7,329 nt of DNA from Polaromonas sp. (GCA_014376885.1 JACMQR010000360.1:1-7329); one strand, 5' to 3'; positions 1-6,226 are shown, numbered from the stretch's first letter. Translations and numbers: made by a program. The notes: a model not told the origin generated them from the letters alone.

Positions 1-887
1 CAGCCCGGCCCGCCGACCAGCACCGCGCCCCACCAGCGCCAGCGGTTGGCCGGGGTCTGCACCGGCATGAAGCGCAAATAGTCGGCCTGCTCGCCCATCT
101 GGGTGATCAATGCGATGCCCACCGTCAAGGCAGCACCAAAAAGGTGCAAATCAAACACGCCACTGCGCCCTTTTTCGCCGGCGTAACCGACAACGCCAGA
201 AAACGCACCAGGAGCGAGCACCAGAACATAAACGAAGGGCACGACCAGCATGAGCAGCCACAGCGCCTGCGTCCAGACCTGCAGCCGGCTGATGGTTGAA
301 ACGCCGTGCGTGACCAGTGGAATCACGATCAGCGCGCAGACCAGGTAGCCCCATCTGGGCGGGATGCCAAAGGCCAGCTCCAGCGCGTAGGCCATGACAG
401 CGGCTTCGAGCGCAAAGAAGATGAAGGTGAACGAGGCGTAGATCAGCGAGGTCAGCGTCGAGCCGATGTAGCCGAAACCTGCGCCGCGCGTCAGCAAATC
501 CATGTCCACGCCGTAGCGCGCGGCATAAATGCTGATCGGCAAGCCAGCCAGGAAGATGATCAGCCCCGTCGCCACAATGGCCCAGAAGGCGTTGGTAAAG
601 CCGTACTTCACCAGCAAGGTCGCGCCCACGGCCTCCAGAATCAGGAACGAGGCCGCGCCGAAGGCGGTGTTGGCCACCCGCCACTCCGACCATTTGCGAA
701 AGCGCTGCGGCGTAAAGCGCAGCGCATAGTCTTCCATGGTTTCGCTGGCGACCCAGCTGTTGTAGTCGCGCCTGACCTTGATGATGCGCTGCACCGGCGC
801 CACCGGCGCGGCGCCCGCTGCCGGGACCTTCGCCGCAGGCGTTGGCGGCAGGCCGGCGGGCGGTGAGGGCGTGGCGGGGGCGTTCAT
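1..887 (-). CDS. NCS1-family (purine/cytosine/allantoin-type) membrane protein, N-terminal part, possibly a permease-histidine kinase fusion
   Basis: The reading frame runs from ATG (887-885) off the left edge and gives 295 residues without a stop. Residues 1-35 are Pro/Ala-rich and look disordered. The conserved core begins at RRDYNSWVASETMEDYALRF (39-58) and is followed by several hydrophobic spans at about 72-92, 100-121, 140-170, 179-199, 207-227 and 250-263. The motif GVDMDLLTRGAGFGYIGS (126-143) and GEQADYLRF (265-273) fit the NCS1 nucleobase/allantoin permease fold. I recall proteins with this N-terminus in Burkholderiales in which the permease domain is fused to a histidine kinase, acting as a sensor. 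That cannot be decided here because the C-terminus lies outside the window. The gene is divergent from the urease operon and shares a 121-bp promoter region with it, so a role in sensing or importing a nitrogen compound is a reasonable inference. The ribosome binding site before the chosen ATG is weak. A plain NCS1 transporter is the main alternative. Confidence 0.8.
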   Translation of the reverse strand, partial: MNAPATPSPPAGLPPTPAAKVPAAGAAPVAPVQRIIKVRRDYNSWVASETMEDYALRFTPQRFRKWSEWRVANTAFGAASFLILEAVGATLLVKYGFTNAFWAIVATGLIIFLAGLPISIYAARYGVDMDLLTRGAGFGYIGSTLTSLIYASFTFIFFALEAAVMAYALELAFGIPPRWGYLVCALIVIPLVTHGVSTISRLQVWTQALWLLMLVVPFVYVLVLAPGAFSGVVGYAGEKGRSGVFDLHLFGAALTVGIALITQMGEQADYLRFMPVQTPANRWRWWGAVLVGGPG

Positions 888-930
888 GGACACAGCATGG
901 CAGGCGGTAAAGTGGAGTCCGACTGGCTGC

Positions 931-946
931 TGCACCTTTTGTGCCA
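931..946 (-). promoter_or_regulatory. Putative sigma-54 promoter for the NCS1 gene
   Basis: Read on the minus strand the bases are TGGCACAAAAGGTGCA. They match the sigma-54 (RpoN) consensus TGGCAC-N5-TTGCW except for G instead of T at the first base of the -12 box. The invariant GG (945-944) and GC (933-932) are exactly 10 bases apart, as required. Transcription would begin near 920, giving a leader of about 33 nt before the ATG at 887. No sigma-70 promoter of comparable quality was seen in this direction. The enhancer site for an activator was not identified. Confidence 0.55.
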
Positions 947-966
947 CCCGAGTGTCCGGGTGGCAC
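941..966. repeat. Perfect 10-bp inverted repeat joining the two divergent -24 elements
   Basis: GTGCCACCCG (941-950) and CGGGTGGCAC (957-966) are exact reverse complements separated by 6 bases (AGTGTC). Each arm contains the TGGCAC -24 element of one of the two divergent sigma-54-type promoters. The dyad may simply result from two facing -24 boxes, but the match runs four bases past them (CCCG/CGGG). A shared operator for a regulator is therefore possible. Confidence 0.7.
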
Positions 967-976
967 CAATCTTGCA
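961..976 (+). promoter_or_regulatory. Putative sigma-54 promoter of the urease operon
   Basis: TGGCACCAATCTTGCA matches the sigma-54 consensus TGGCACGN4TTGCW at every constrained base except the seventh (C for G). GG (962-963) and GC (974-975) have the invariant 10-base spacing. The predicted start is near 987, about 22 nt before the ureA ATG. A sigma-70 reading of TTGCAA (972-977) as a -35 box gives no acceptable -10 at 16-18 bp. Control by RpoN and an NtrC-type activator would tie urease to nitrogen limitation. That is inference, and no clear NtrC site was found. Confidence 0.75.
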
Positions 977-1008
977 ATTTTTAAAAAGCCGAACCCGAAA
1001 GTGCCCGC

Positions 1009-1311
1009 ATGGAACTCACGCCCCGAGAAAAAGACAAGCTGCTGATCTTCACCGCCTCCCTGCTGGCCGAGCGGCGCCGCGCCCGTGGCCTCAAGCTCAA
1101 CTACCCCGAAGCCGTGGCGCTGATCAGCGCGGCCGTGATGGAAGGCGCGCGCGACGGCAAGACCGTCGCGCAGCTGATGAGCGAAGGGCGCACCATCCTG
1201 AGCCGCGCCGACGTGATGGACGGCATCGCCGAGCTGATCCCCGATATTCAGGTCGAAGCCACCTTTCCCGACGGCACCAAGCTGGTGACGGTGCACCAGC
1301 CGATTGTCTGA
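1009..1311 (+). CDS. ureA: Urease gamma subunit
   Basis: This 100-residue protein is the full usual length of bacterial UreA. It opens with the family signature [20 protein letters not shown] and contains the conserved helices [21 protein letters not shown] (about 29-49), the stretch [21 protein letters not shown] (51-71), and ends in [18 protein letters not shown]. It is the smallest of three structural subunits of the cytoplasmic nickel enzyme that hydrolyses urea to ammonia and carbamate, and it packs around the alpha subunit in the (alpha-beta-gamma)3 assembly. The ATG is the only start giving the canonical N-terminus. Its Shine-Dalgarno match is poor (only GAAAG, 997-1001). It is the first gene of the operon, just behind the putative sigma-54 promoter. 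In many related genomes ureD precedes ureA, but here the neighbour is a divergent transporter-like gene. Confidence 0.97.
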   Translation: MELTPREKDKLLIFTASLLAERRRARGLKLNYPEAVALISAAVMEGARDGKTVAQLMSEGRTILSRADVMDGIAELIPDIQVEATFPDGTKLVTVHQPIV

Positions 1312-1322
1312 ATGCCTTGTTC

Positions 1323-1340
1323 GCTATTTTTTCCATAGTT
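1323..1340. repeat. Relic of a GCTAT...ATAG Comamonadaceae-type repeat in the ureA-ureB gap
   Basis: The 112-bp gap between ureA and ureB holds no gene. At 1323-1340 it contains GCTATTTTTTCCATAGTT, with CTAT (1324-1327) paired to ATAG (1335-1338). This resembles the short dispersed intergenic element GCTATTTTTTTGATAGC that I recall from Comamonadaceae chromosomes. The identification rests on memory. The hairpin is short and AT-rich, so it is unlikely to be an efficient terminator, but it could affect the ureA:ureB transcript ratio. Confidence 0.4.
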
Positions 1341-1423
1341 ATACATGCCCAGCCCGCATGCACCCCAGCGGCCAACGACTTCAATTTTGCGTCCCAAGAC
1401 AAACCCATCAAGGAACTAATCCC

Positions 1424-1753
1424 ATGATTCCCGGAGAACTGCTGACCGATGCGGGAGACCATGTGCTCAATCCCGGCCGCCGCACGCAGGTGGTGGTGGT
1501 GCACAACACCGCCGACCGGCCGATCCAGGTCGGCTCGCACTACCACTTTGCCGAAACCAACGCAGCGCTCGGTTTTGACCGGCTGGCGGCGCGCGGCATG
1601 CGGCTCAATATCGCGTCGGGCAGCGCGGTGCGCTTCGAGCCCGGCCAGCAGCGCACGGTCGAGCTGGTCGACTACGCCGGCGAACGCATCATCCACGGCT
1701 TTCGCGGCCTGGTGAATGGCCCGGTCGGCGCCTGCGTCGAAGGAGCGCTTTGA
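1424..1753 (+). CDS. ureB: Urease beta subunit
   Basis: A 109-residue protein of the usual UreB length. It starts [20 protein letters not shown], carries the hallmark [10 protein letters not shown] (37-46), and continues with [20 protein letters not shown] and [12 protein letters not shown]. UreB is the second structural subunit of the three-subunit urease and clamps the alpha subunit near its mobile flap. The ATG at 1424 is supported by AAGGA (1410-1414) nine bases upstream. The C-terminus ([15 protein letters not shown]) is a little longer than the common ...GKVMG-L ending. Its TGA stop (1751-1753) shares one base with the ureC ATG, so the two are probably translationally coupled. Confidence 0.97.
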   Translation: MIPGELLTDAGDHVLNPGRRTQVVVVHNTADRPIQVGSHYHFAETNAALGFDRLAARGMRLNIASGSAVRFEPGQQRTVELVDYAGERIIHGFRGLVNGPVGACVEGAL

Positions 1754-3516
1754 TGGCCACGATCGGGCGCCGCGCCTATGCCGAAATCTTTGGCCCGACG
1801 GTCGGCGACCGCCTGCGCCTGGCCGACACCGACCTGCTGGTCGAGGTCGAGGCCGACTTCACCCTGCGCGCCGGCGGCTATGGCGAGGAGGTCAAGTTCG
1901 GCGGCGGCAAGACCATTCGCGACGGCATGGCGCAATCGCAACGCACCAATGCCGCGGGCGCCATGGACACGGTGATGACCAACGCGCTCATCCTGGACCA
2001 CTGGGGCATCGTCAAGGCCGACATCGGCCTGAAGGGCGGGCGCATTGCCGCCATCGGCAAGGCGGGCAACCCCGATGTGCAGCCCGGCGTGGACATCGTC
2101 ATCGGCCCGGGCACCGAAATCATCAGCTGTGAAGGCATGATCGTCACGGCCGGCGGCATCGACTCGCACATTCACTTCATCTGCCCGCAGCAGATCGAGG
2201 AAGCGCTGGCGTCGGGCGTCACGACCATGCTGGGCGGCGGCACGGGTCCGGCCACCGGCACCTTTGCCACCACCTGCACGCCCGGGCCGTGGAACATCGA
2301 GCGCATGCTGCAGGCGGCCGACGCCTTTCCAATGAACCTGGGGTTTCTGGGCAAGGGCAACGCCAGCCTGCCGGCTGGTCTGCACGAGCAGGTCAACGCC
2401 GGCGTCATCGGCATGAAGCTCCACGAAGACTGGGGCACGACGCCGGCGGCGATCAGCAACTGCCTGGACGTGGCCGAGGAGCTAGATGTGCAGGTCGCCA
2501 TCCACAGCGACACGCTGAACGAGTCGGGCTTTGTCGAGAACACGATTGCCGCCACCAAGGGCCGCAGCCTGTGCGCCTTTCACACCGAAGGCGCGGGCGG
2601 CGGCCATGCGCCCGACATTTTGCGGGTCGTCGGCGAGGCCAACTTTCTGCCGTCGTCGACCAACCCGACCATGCCCTACACCGTCAACACGCTCGACGAG
2701 CATGTCGACATGCTGATGGTCTGCCACCACCTGGACCCGTCGATTGCCGAAGACCTGGCTTTTGCCGAAAGCCGCATCCGCAAGGAAACCATCGCCGCCG
2801 AAGACATCCTGCACGACCTGGGCGCGATCAGCATGATGTCCAGCGACAGCCAGGCCATGGGGCGCGTCGGCGAGGTCATCATCCGCACCTGGCAGAACGC
2901 GCACAAGATGAAGCAGCAGCGCGGCCACCTCTTGCCCCCTCCCCCGCTGGGGGAGGGTTGGGGTGGGGGCTCTGCAATTGAGCAAAATCCCAGGAACGAC
3001 AACTTCCGCATCAAGCGCTACATCGCCAAATACACCATCAACCCGGCGATTGCCCACGGCATCTCGCACGAGGTCGGCTCCGTCGAAGTTGGCAAGCTGG
3101 CCGACCTGGTGGTCTGGAAGCCGGCGTTTTTCGGCATCAAGCCGTCGATCATCCTCAAGGGCGGCTTCATCGCCCTGGCCGCCATGGGCGACCCGAACGC
3201 ATCCATTCCGACGCCGCAGCCGGTGCATTACCGGCCGATGTTCGGTGCCTTCGGCGGCGCGGTGGCCCGGGGCTCGCTGACTTTCGTGTCACAGGCCGGT
3301 CTGGCCGCCGGCATCCAGGAGCGCTTTGGCCTGGCCAAGACGCTGAGCGCGGTGAAGAACATCCGGGGCGTGCGCAAGCAGCACATGGTGCACAACAATT
3401 ACCTACCGAAAATGGAAATCGATGCCCAGACCTACCTGGTGCGCGCCGACGGCCAGCTCTTGAGCTGCGAGCCGGCCACCAGCCTGCCGATGACGCAGCG
3501 CTACTTTTTGTTTTAA
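1753..3516 (+). CDS. ureC: Urease alpha (catalytic) subunit, with an in-frame repeat insertion
   Basis: A 587-residue catalytic subunit that hydrolyses urea at a di-nickel centre. All expected active-site residues are present: nickel ligands His139, His141, His251, His277 and Asp365, the carbamylated bridging Lys222 (GMKLHEDWG), His224, and the flap pair Cys324-His325 (MVCHHLDPS). Relatives are normally about 567-572 residues. The excess is explained by residues about 392-414, where [20 protein letters not shown] and neighbours replace the roughly eight residues usual between HKMK.QRG and NDNFR. That stretch is encoded by a GC-rich palindromic repeat (2935-2969). The frame is kept and downstream conservation ([18 protein letters not shown]) is intact, so the enzyme is probably still active. 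The start is ATG 1753, with AGGAG at 1741-1745 and the canonical [20 protein letters not shown]. The in-frame TTG at 1750 is less likely. Confidence 0.97.
   Translation: MATIGRRAYAEIFGPTVGDRLRLADTDLLVEVEADFTLRAGGYGEEVKFGGGKTIRDGMAQSQRTNAAGAMDTVMTNALILDHWGIVKADIGLKGGRIAAIGKAGNPDVQPGVDIVIGPGTEIISCEGMIVTAGGIDSHIHFICPQQIEEALASGVTTMLGGGTGPATGTFATTCTPGPWNIERMLQAADAFPMNLGFLGKGNASLPAGLHEQVNAGVIGMKLHEDWGTTPAAISNCLDVAEELDVQVAIHSDTLNESGFVENTIAATKGRSLCAFHTEGAGGGHAPDILRVVGEANFLPSSTNPTMPYTVNTLDEHVDMLMVCHHLDPSIAEDLAFAESRIRKETIAAEDILHDLGAISMMSSDSQAMGRVGEVIIRTWQNAHKMKQQRGHLLPPPPLGEGWGGGSAIEQNPRNDNFRIKRYIAKYTINPAIAHGISHEVGSVEVGKLADLVVWKPAFFGIKPSIILKGGFIALAAMGDPNASIPTPQPVHYRPMFGAFGGAVARGSLTFVSQAGLAAGIQERFGLAKTLSAVKNIRGVRKQHMVHNNYLPKMEIDAQTYLVRADGQLLSCEPATSLPMTQRYFLF
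2935..2969. repeat. GC-rich REP-like palindrome inside ureC
   Basis: CCCTCCCCC (2937-2945) and GGGGGAGGG (2949-2957) form a perfect 9-bp hairpin with a 3-base loop (GCT), followed by a G-rich tail, TTGGGGTGGGGG (2958-2969). This pattern is recognisable as a dispersed intergenic palindrome common in GC-rich Proteobacteria. Here it is read in frame as [13 protein letters not shown] within the urease alpha subunit. The opposite strand reads [11 protein letters not shown], a phrase I recall from spurious annotations of this repeat. Copy number elsewhere in the genome cannot be judged from this window. Confidence 0.8.
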
Positions 3517-3523
3517 TCAAGCG

Positions 3524-4144
3524 ATGCTGCAAATCTCCAAACTCATTTCGCAGGGCGCCGGCCTGGCCCCGGTGCTGCTCAAACGCGCGTCCACGGTGGA
3601 GCTCGACTGGGACGTGCGCCAGAAAAGCCGCTTTGACGCCACCGACTCGCTCGGCCGTCAGCTTGGGGTATTTTTGCCGCGTGGCACCTTGCTGCGCGGC
3701 GGCGACCTGCTGCTGGCCGAAGATGGCTCGATGGTGCGGGTGATTGCCGCGCCGCAGGCGGTGCTGCGCATCACGGCCTGCACGGCGCACGGCTCGCCCT
3801 TCGACCTGACCCGCGCGGCCTACCACCTGGGTAACCGCCATGTGCCGATCGAGCTGAAACCCGACCACCTGAAAATCGAGCCCGACCATGTGCTGGCCGA
3901 GCTGCTGCGCGCCATGCACCTGACGGTCGTCGAGGCCGAAGAAGCCTTCGAGCCCGAAGGCGGCGCCTACAGTACAGGCGGCCACCGGCACGGTCACGAA
4001 CATACGCCCGCAGTTGCCGCCGCACCGCCAGCCGCCCATGTCCACGGACCGGATTGCCACCATGGGCACGACCATGGCCATTCGTCCAAGGTCATCCAGC
4101 CGGTCGCCATTCAGATTCACCCGCGCAAGCCGCACAGCCACTGA
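3524..4144 (+). CDS. ureE: Urease accessory protein UreE (nickel metallochaperone)
   Basis: A 206-residue protein that delivers nickel to apo-urease through the UreG-containing complex. The N-terminal peptide-binding-like domain includes [19 protein letters not shown]. The metal-binding domain has the family signature [13 protein letters not shown], where the conserved histidine of LGNRH is the expected interfacial nickel ligand, then [16 protein letters not shown]. The C-terminal tail is histidine-rich: HRHGHEH (154-160), HVHG (172-175), CHHGHDHGH (178-186) and a final HSH. Such tails store or buffer several nickel ions in other UreE proteins. The gene begins 7 nt after the ureC stop and lacks a good Shine-Dalgarno sequence, so translation is probably coupled to ureC. 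Confidence 0.96.
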   Translation: MLQISKLISQGAGLAPVLLKRASTVELDWDVRQKSRFDATDSLGRQLGVFLPRGTLLRGGDLLLAEDGSMVRVIAAPQAVLRITACTAHGSPFDLTRAAYHLGNRHVPIELKPDHLKIEPDHVLAELLRAMHLTVVEAEEAFEPEGGAYSTGGHRHGHEHTPAVAAAPPAAHVHGPDCHHGHDHGHSSKVIQPVAIQIHPRKPHSH

Positions 4145-4158
4145 GCCAGGCGCGGGAA

Positions 4159-4860
4159 TTGCCTCACCCAACCGAAACCGCCCTGCCAGCGGCCAGCCTG
4201 CTGCAGCTGATCTGGCTCGCCTCCCCGGCCCTGCCCGTGGGCGGGTTTTCTTATTCAGAAGTGCTTGAAGCGGCCGTAGACCGTTCTGGAGTAGCTACTG
4301 AAAGCATAGCATCCGACTGGCTGGCCGACCAACTGCACCTGACGCTGGCGCGCGTCGACCTGGCGGTCATTGCCCAGGCGATACCGGCCTGGCGCGAAGC
4401 AAACCTGCCGCGCATCCGCCAGCTCAACGCCTGGGTGCTGCAGACCCGCGAATCGAGCGAGCTTCGGCTGCAGGCCGAGCAGATGGGCCGCTCGCTGCTC
4501 GACTGGCTACGCAACCACGACGGCGCCAACCCGGCGCACATCGACGCCTGCGCCCGCATGCAGCCCACCTACCCGGTGGCCTTCGCCCTGGCCGCCTCGC
4601 CCCTGGAGGCCGGCGTGCGCGACTGCCTGCTGGCCTACGCCTTCGGCTGGGCCGAGAACATGGTGCAGGCCGCGCTCAAGTCGGTGCCGCTCGGCCAGAG
4701 CGCCGGCCAGCGCATCCTGGCGCGCCTGGCCCGCGACATTCCGGCGGCGGTCGATTCTGCGAGGCAACTGCTGGACGACGAGCGCCAGGCGTTTTCACCC
4801 ATGCTGGCGATTTTGTCGGCCCAGCATGAAACCCAGTATTCCCGGCTGTTTCGCTCTTGA
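4159..4860 (+). CDS. ureF: Urease accessory protein UreF, probable TTG start
   Basis: UreF is part of the UreD(H)-UreF-UreG maturation complex that controls GTP-dependent nickel insertion and carbamylation of the active-site lysine. The frame contains the family segment [20 protein letters not shown] (13-32), [20 protein letters not shown] and, later, [21 protein letters not shown] chose TTG at 4159 (14 nt after the ureE stop, CAGG about 8 nt upstream) because it gives a 233-residue protein beginning [17 protein letters not shown], close to family length. The only in-frame ATG upstream, at 4054, lies inside ureE and adds 35 residues of unlikely composition. Two oddities are a valine at residue 35 in SYSEVLE, where SYSEGLE is usual, and a repeat relic coding residues 45-51 (VATESIA). 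Confidence 0.93.
   Translation: MPHPTETALPAASLLQLIWLASPALPVGGFSYSEVLEAAVDRSGVATESIASDWLADQLHLTLARVDLAVIAQAIPAWREANLPRIRQLNAWVLQTRESSELRLQAEQMGRSLLDWLRNHDGANPAHIDACARMQPTYPVAFALAASPLEAGVRDCLLAYAFGWAENMVQAALKSVPLGQSAGQRILARLARDIPAAVDSARQLLDDERQAFSPMLAILSAQHETQYSRLFRS
4290..4310. repeat. Relic of a Comamonadaceae-type GCTA...TAGC repeat inside ureF
   Basis: AGTAGCTACTGAAAGCATAGC (written here in two parts: AGTAGCTACTG at 4290-4300 and AAAGCATAGC at 4301-4310) has the inverted arms GCTA (4294-4297) and TAGC (4307-4310). Its reverse complement aligns with the same GCTAT...ATAGC family as the copy in the ureA-ureB gap, at roughly three quarters of positions by eye. It is translated in frame as VATESIA in a variable segment of UreF. 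Membership in the family is from memory. Confidence 0.35.
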
Positions 4861-4898
4861 GCGAAACGCCCTTTTTTCATCCGTCCAAGGTAGTTCCC

Positions 4899-5555
4899 AT
4901 GCGCCTGCACCACATCGCCAACCGCACCAAAAAACTGCCGCCCCTGCGCGTGGGCATCGGCGGGCCGGTCGGTTCGGGCAAGACCACCCTGCTGGAGATG
5001 CTCTGCAAGGCCATGAAGGGCACATACGACCTGGTGGCCATCACCAACGACATCTATACCAAGGAAGACCAGCGCATCCTCACCGTCAGCGGCGCGCTCG
5101 ACGCCGAGCGCATCATGGGCGTGGAGACCGGCGGCTGCCCGCACACGGCGATCCGCGAGGACGCGTCGATCAACCTCGAAGCCATCGACCGCATGCTCGA
5201 AGAGTTTCCCGATGCCGACGTGGTCTTCATCGAGTCGGGCGGCGACAACCTGGCCGCCACCTTCAGCCCCGAACTGAGCGACCTGACGATCTACGTGATC
5301 GACGTCGCCGCCGGCGAAAAAATCCCGCGCAAGGGCGGGCCGGGCATCACCAAGAGCGACCTGCTCGTCATCAACAAAACCGACCTGGCGCCGTACGTGG
5401 GCGCTGATCTGGGCGTGATGGAAGCGGACACCATCCGCATGCGCACCACGGCCAAGGGCCTCAAGCCGTTTGTCATGACCAACCTGAAAACCCAGGCCGG
5501 CCTGGCCGAGGTCATCGCCTTCATCGAGAGCAAAGGCATGCTGCAGGCTGCCTGA
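4899..5555 (+). CDS. ureG: Urease accessory GTPase UreG
   Basis: A 218-residue SIMIBI-class GTPase that couples GTP hydrolysis to nickel delivery into urease. It has the P-loop GPVGSGKT (22-29), the nickel-binding Cys80-Pro81-His82 in [15 protein letters not shown], the switch segment [20 protein letters not shown], and the guanine-specificity motif NKTD in [20 protein letters not shown]. The start is ATG 4899, with AAGG (4887-4890) eight bases upstream and the family-typical short N-terminus [20 protein letters not shown]. An in-frame TTG at 4857 would overlap the ureF stop and add 14 atypical residues. It is the last urease gene. No clear intrinsic terminator follows in the 63 bp before the tRNA gene, although the final codons contain a small CAGGC/GCCTG dyad. 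Confidence 0.97.
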   Translation: MRLHHIANRTKKLPPLRVGIGGPVGSGKTTLLEMLCKAMKGTYDLVAITNDIYTKEDQRILTVSGALDAERIMGVETGGCPHTAIREDASINLEAIDRMLEEFPDADVVFIESGGDNLAATFSPELSDLTIYVIDVAAGEKIPRKGGPGITKSDLLVINKTDLAPYVGADLGVMEADTIRMRTTAKGLKPFVMTNLKTQAGLAEVIAFIESKGMLQAA

Positions 5556-5618
5556 GCCGTTAATTTTTCGGACGCCGGCCCAAAGTCCTGCCAGGCCTGC
5601 GGTTAAACTAGCCGGCTT

Positions 5619-5708
5619 GGAAGCGTGGCAGAGCGGTTGAATGCAGCAGTCTTGAAAACTGCCGAGGATGCGAGTCCTCCGTGAGTTCGAATCTCACCGC
5701 TTCCGCCA
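5619..5708 (+). tRNA. tRNA-Ser (anticodon UGA)
   Basis: A complete class II cloverleaf. The acceptor stem GGAAGCG (5619-5625) pairs perfectly with CGCTTCC (5698-5704), followed by discriminator G5705 and encoded CCA (5706-5708). The anticodon stem GCAGT/ACTGC (5646-5650/5658-5662) encloses the loop CTTGAAA with anticodon TGA at 5653-5655. A long variable arm (GAGGATGCGAGTCCTC region) is typical of serine tRNAs, and the T arm is GTGAG-TTCGAAT-CTCAC. It should read UCA and, with modification, other UCN codons. A possible -10 box TAAACT (5604-5609) lies just upstream, but no matching -35 was seen. The 3' end is a common integration site for islands, and base composition changes right after it. 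Confidence 0.98.
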
Positions 5709-5716
5709 ATTTACCT

Positions 5717-5782
5717 ATGGCAGACGATAAAAAAATCGTTCTACCCCCCAAAGAACCCCCCAAAGGGTTTGCGCTTGGGTAA
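5717..5782 (+). other. 21-codon open frame, possible 5' remnant of a lost gene
   Basis: ATG at 5717, nine bases past the tRNA CCA end, opens a short frame that starts MADDKKIVLPPKEPP and ends KGFALG before TAA (5780-5782). The Asp/Lys-rich start followed by a proline-rich basic stretch looks like the first residues of a real protein, but no ribosome binding site precedes it and I do not recognise the family. It could be the stump of a chromosomal gene cut by the event that brought in the DNA to the right, or chance. Confidence 0.2.
5743..5766. repeat. Two tandem 12-bp C-rich copies
   Basis: ACCCCCCAAAGA (5743-5754) is followed directly by ACCCCCCAAAGG (5755-5766), identical at 11 of 12 positions. 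It lies within the 21-codon frame and encodes the PPKEPPKG part. It may have arisen by slippage, and no function is evident. Confidence 0.6.
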
Positions 5783-6182
5783 GACGGGTTAATCCAACCC
5801 TTCTAAAGGTTGCCGCCGCCGCAAATTTGACCACGGTCATCTCCTCGGCATCCTTGTCCAATTGGCCAGGGCATCAACAACGAGCCGTAAAAACGAAAAT
5901 AGTTCTGCCGCCGGTCTGGGCCGACGGCCAACATTCTTCGAAGCCGAAGTTCAGATTGAACGTCTTCTATGGATCGGGAGGTACGTCAGCAATGCAGCGA
6001 ATGCTGCCGATCGTCGGTGTCGGCTTACCGGCAACCCAATTTACTTCCAGCCAACGGTCGTTCAGGACCGGCGCTTTACGAGACAAAGCGGCAATTGCTC
6101 CCTACGCATTCCTTGCCGCAAAGCGGACGTCCGATCTGTTCGGGGTAGGCTCACCGACTGAGGTTGCCTATGTAGCGGTTGT

Positions 6183-6221
6183 GGCCGCTTGGACAAACCT
6201 TGCCGACGGTGGCCAGCGGCC
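6183..6221. repeat. Imperfect inverted repeat just past the end of the mer genes
   Basis: GGCCGCTTGG (6183-6192) and CCAGCGGCC (6213-6221) are complementary apart from one bulged T, with a 20-base loop. The dyad lies within 6 bp of the stop of the cysteine-rich mer gene (6227), where a terminator would be expected. It lacks a following T run on the minus strand, so a classical intrinsic terminator is not supported. It could be a recombination or processing structure. Confidence 0.35.
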
Positions 6222-6226
6222 TCCGA

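Larger units (their letters stand above)
5709..6226. other. 518-bp low-GC stretch without a convincing gene; possible junction or relic zone
   Basis: Between the tRNA and the mer segment the DNA is visibly less GC-rich than either flank. The longest open frame (5827-6324, TTG start) runs into the antisense of the cysteine-rich mer gene, lacks a ribosome binding site and has no recognisable motif. Minus-strand frames also show nothing familiar. Small structures are present: ACGAT/ATCGT around six A (5724-5739), a tandem C-rich repeat (5743-5766), GGGTT/AACCC (5786-5800), GCAGC/GCTGC at about 5995-6008, and an imperfect dyad next to the mer gene end. I saw no integrase, transposase or recognisable transposon end. 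Confidence 0.6.

Noticed and set aside
931..945. NtrC-type binding site from GCAC-N5-GTGC (932-944)
   Set aside because: The NtrC palindrome has seven bases between the GCAC and GTGC arms, and here there are five. The same bases are better explained by the minus-strand sigma-54 promoter.
972..1000. Sigma-70 promoter using TTGCAA as -35 for ureA
   Set aside because: No acceptable -10 hexamer occurs 16-18 bp downstream, while the sigma-54 match at 961-976 is nearly perfect.
151..1296. Long minus-strand open frame spanning the NCS1 gene, promoter region and ureA
   Set aside because: It is out of frame with the clearly conserved NCS1 reading frame ending at 887 and runs antisense through ureA. 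Its residues are Arg/Ala/His-rich without motifs, as expected for a high-GC shadow frame.
2937..2957. Hairpin in ureC as an intrinsic terminator
   Set aside because: It is followed by a G-rich tail rather than T residues, and conserved ureC coding sequence continues downstream in frame.
3167..4171. 334-residue minus-strand frame over ureC and ureE
   Set aside because: It is antisense to two well-supported genes and has no recognisable domain. It is a GC-rich shadow.
4370..5407. 345-residue plus-strand frame across ureF and ureG
   Set aside because: It is the wrong frame of both genes, is dominated by Arg/Pro/Ala/His, and would ignore the P-loop and other UreG motifs read in the correct frame.
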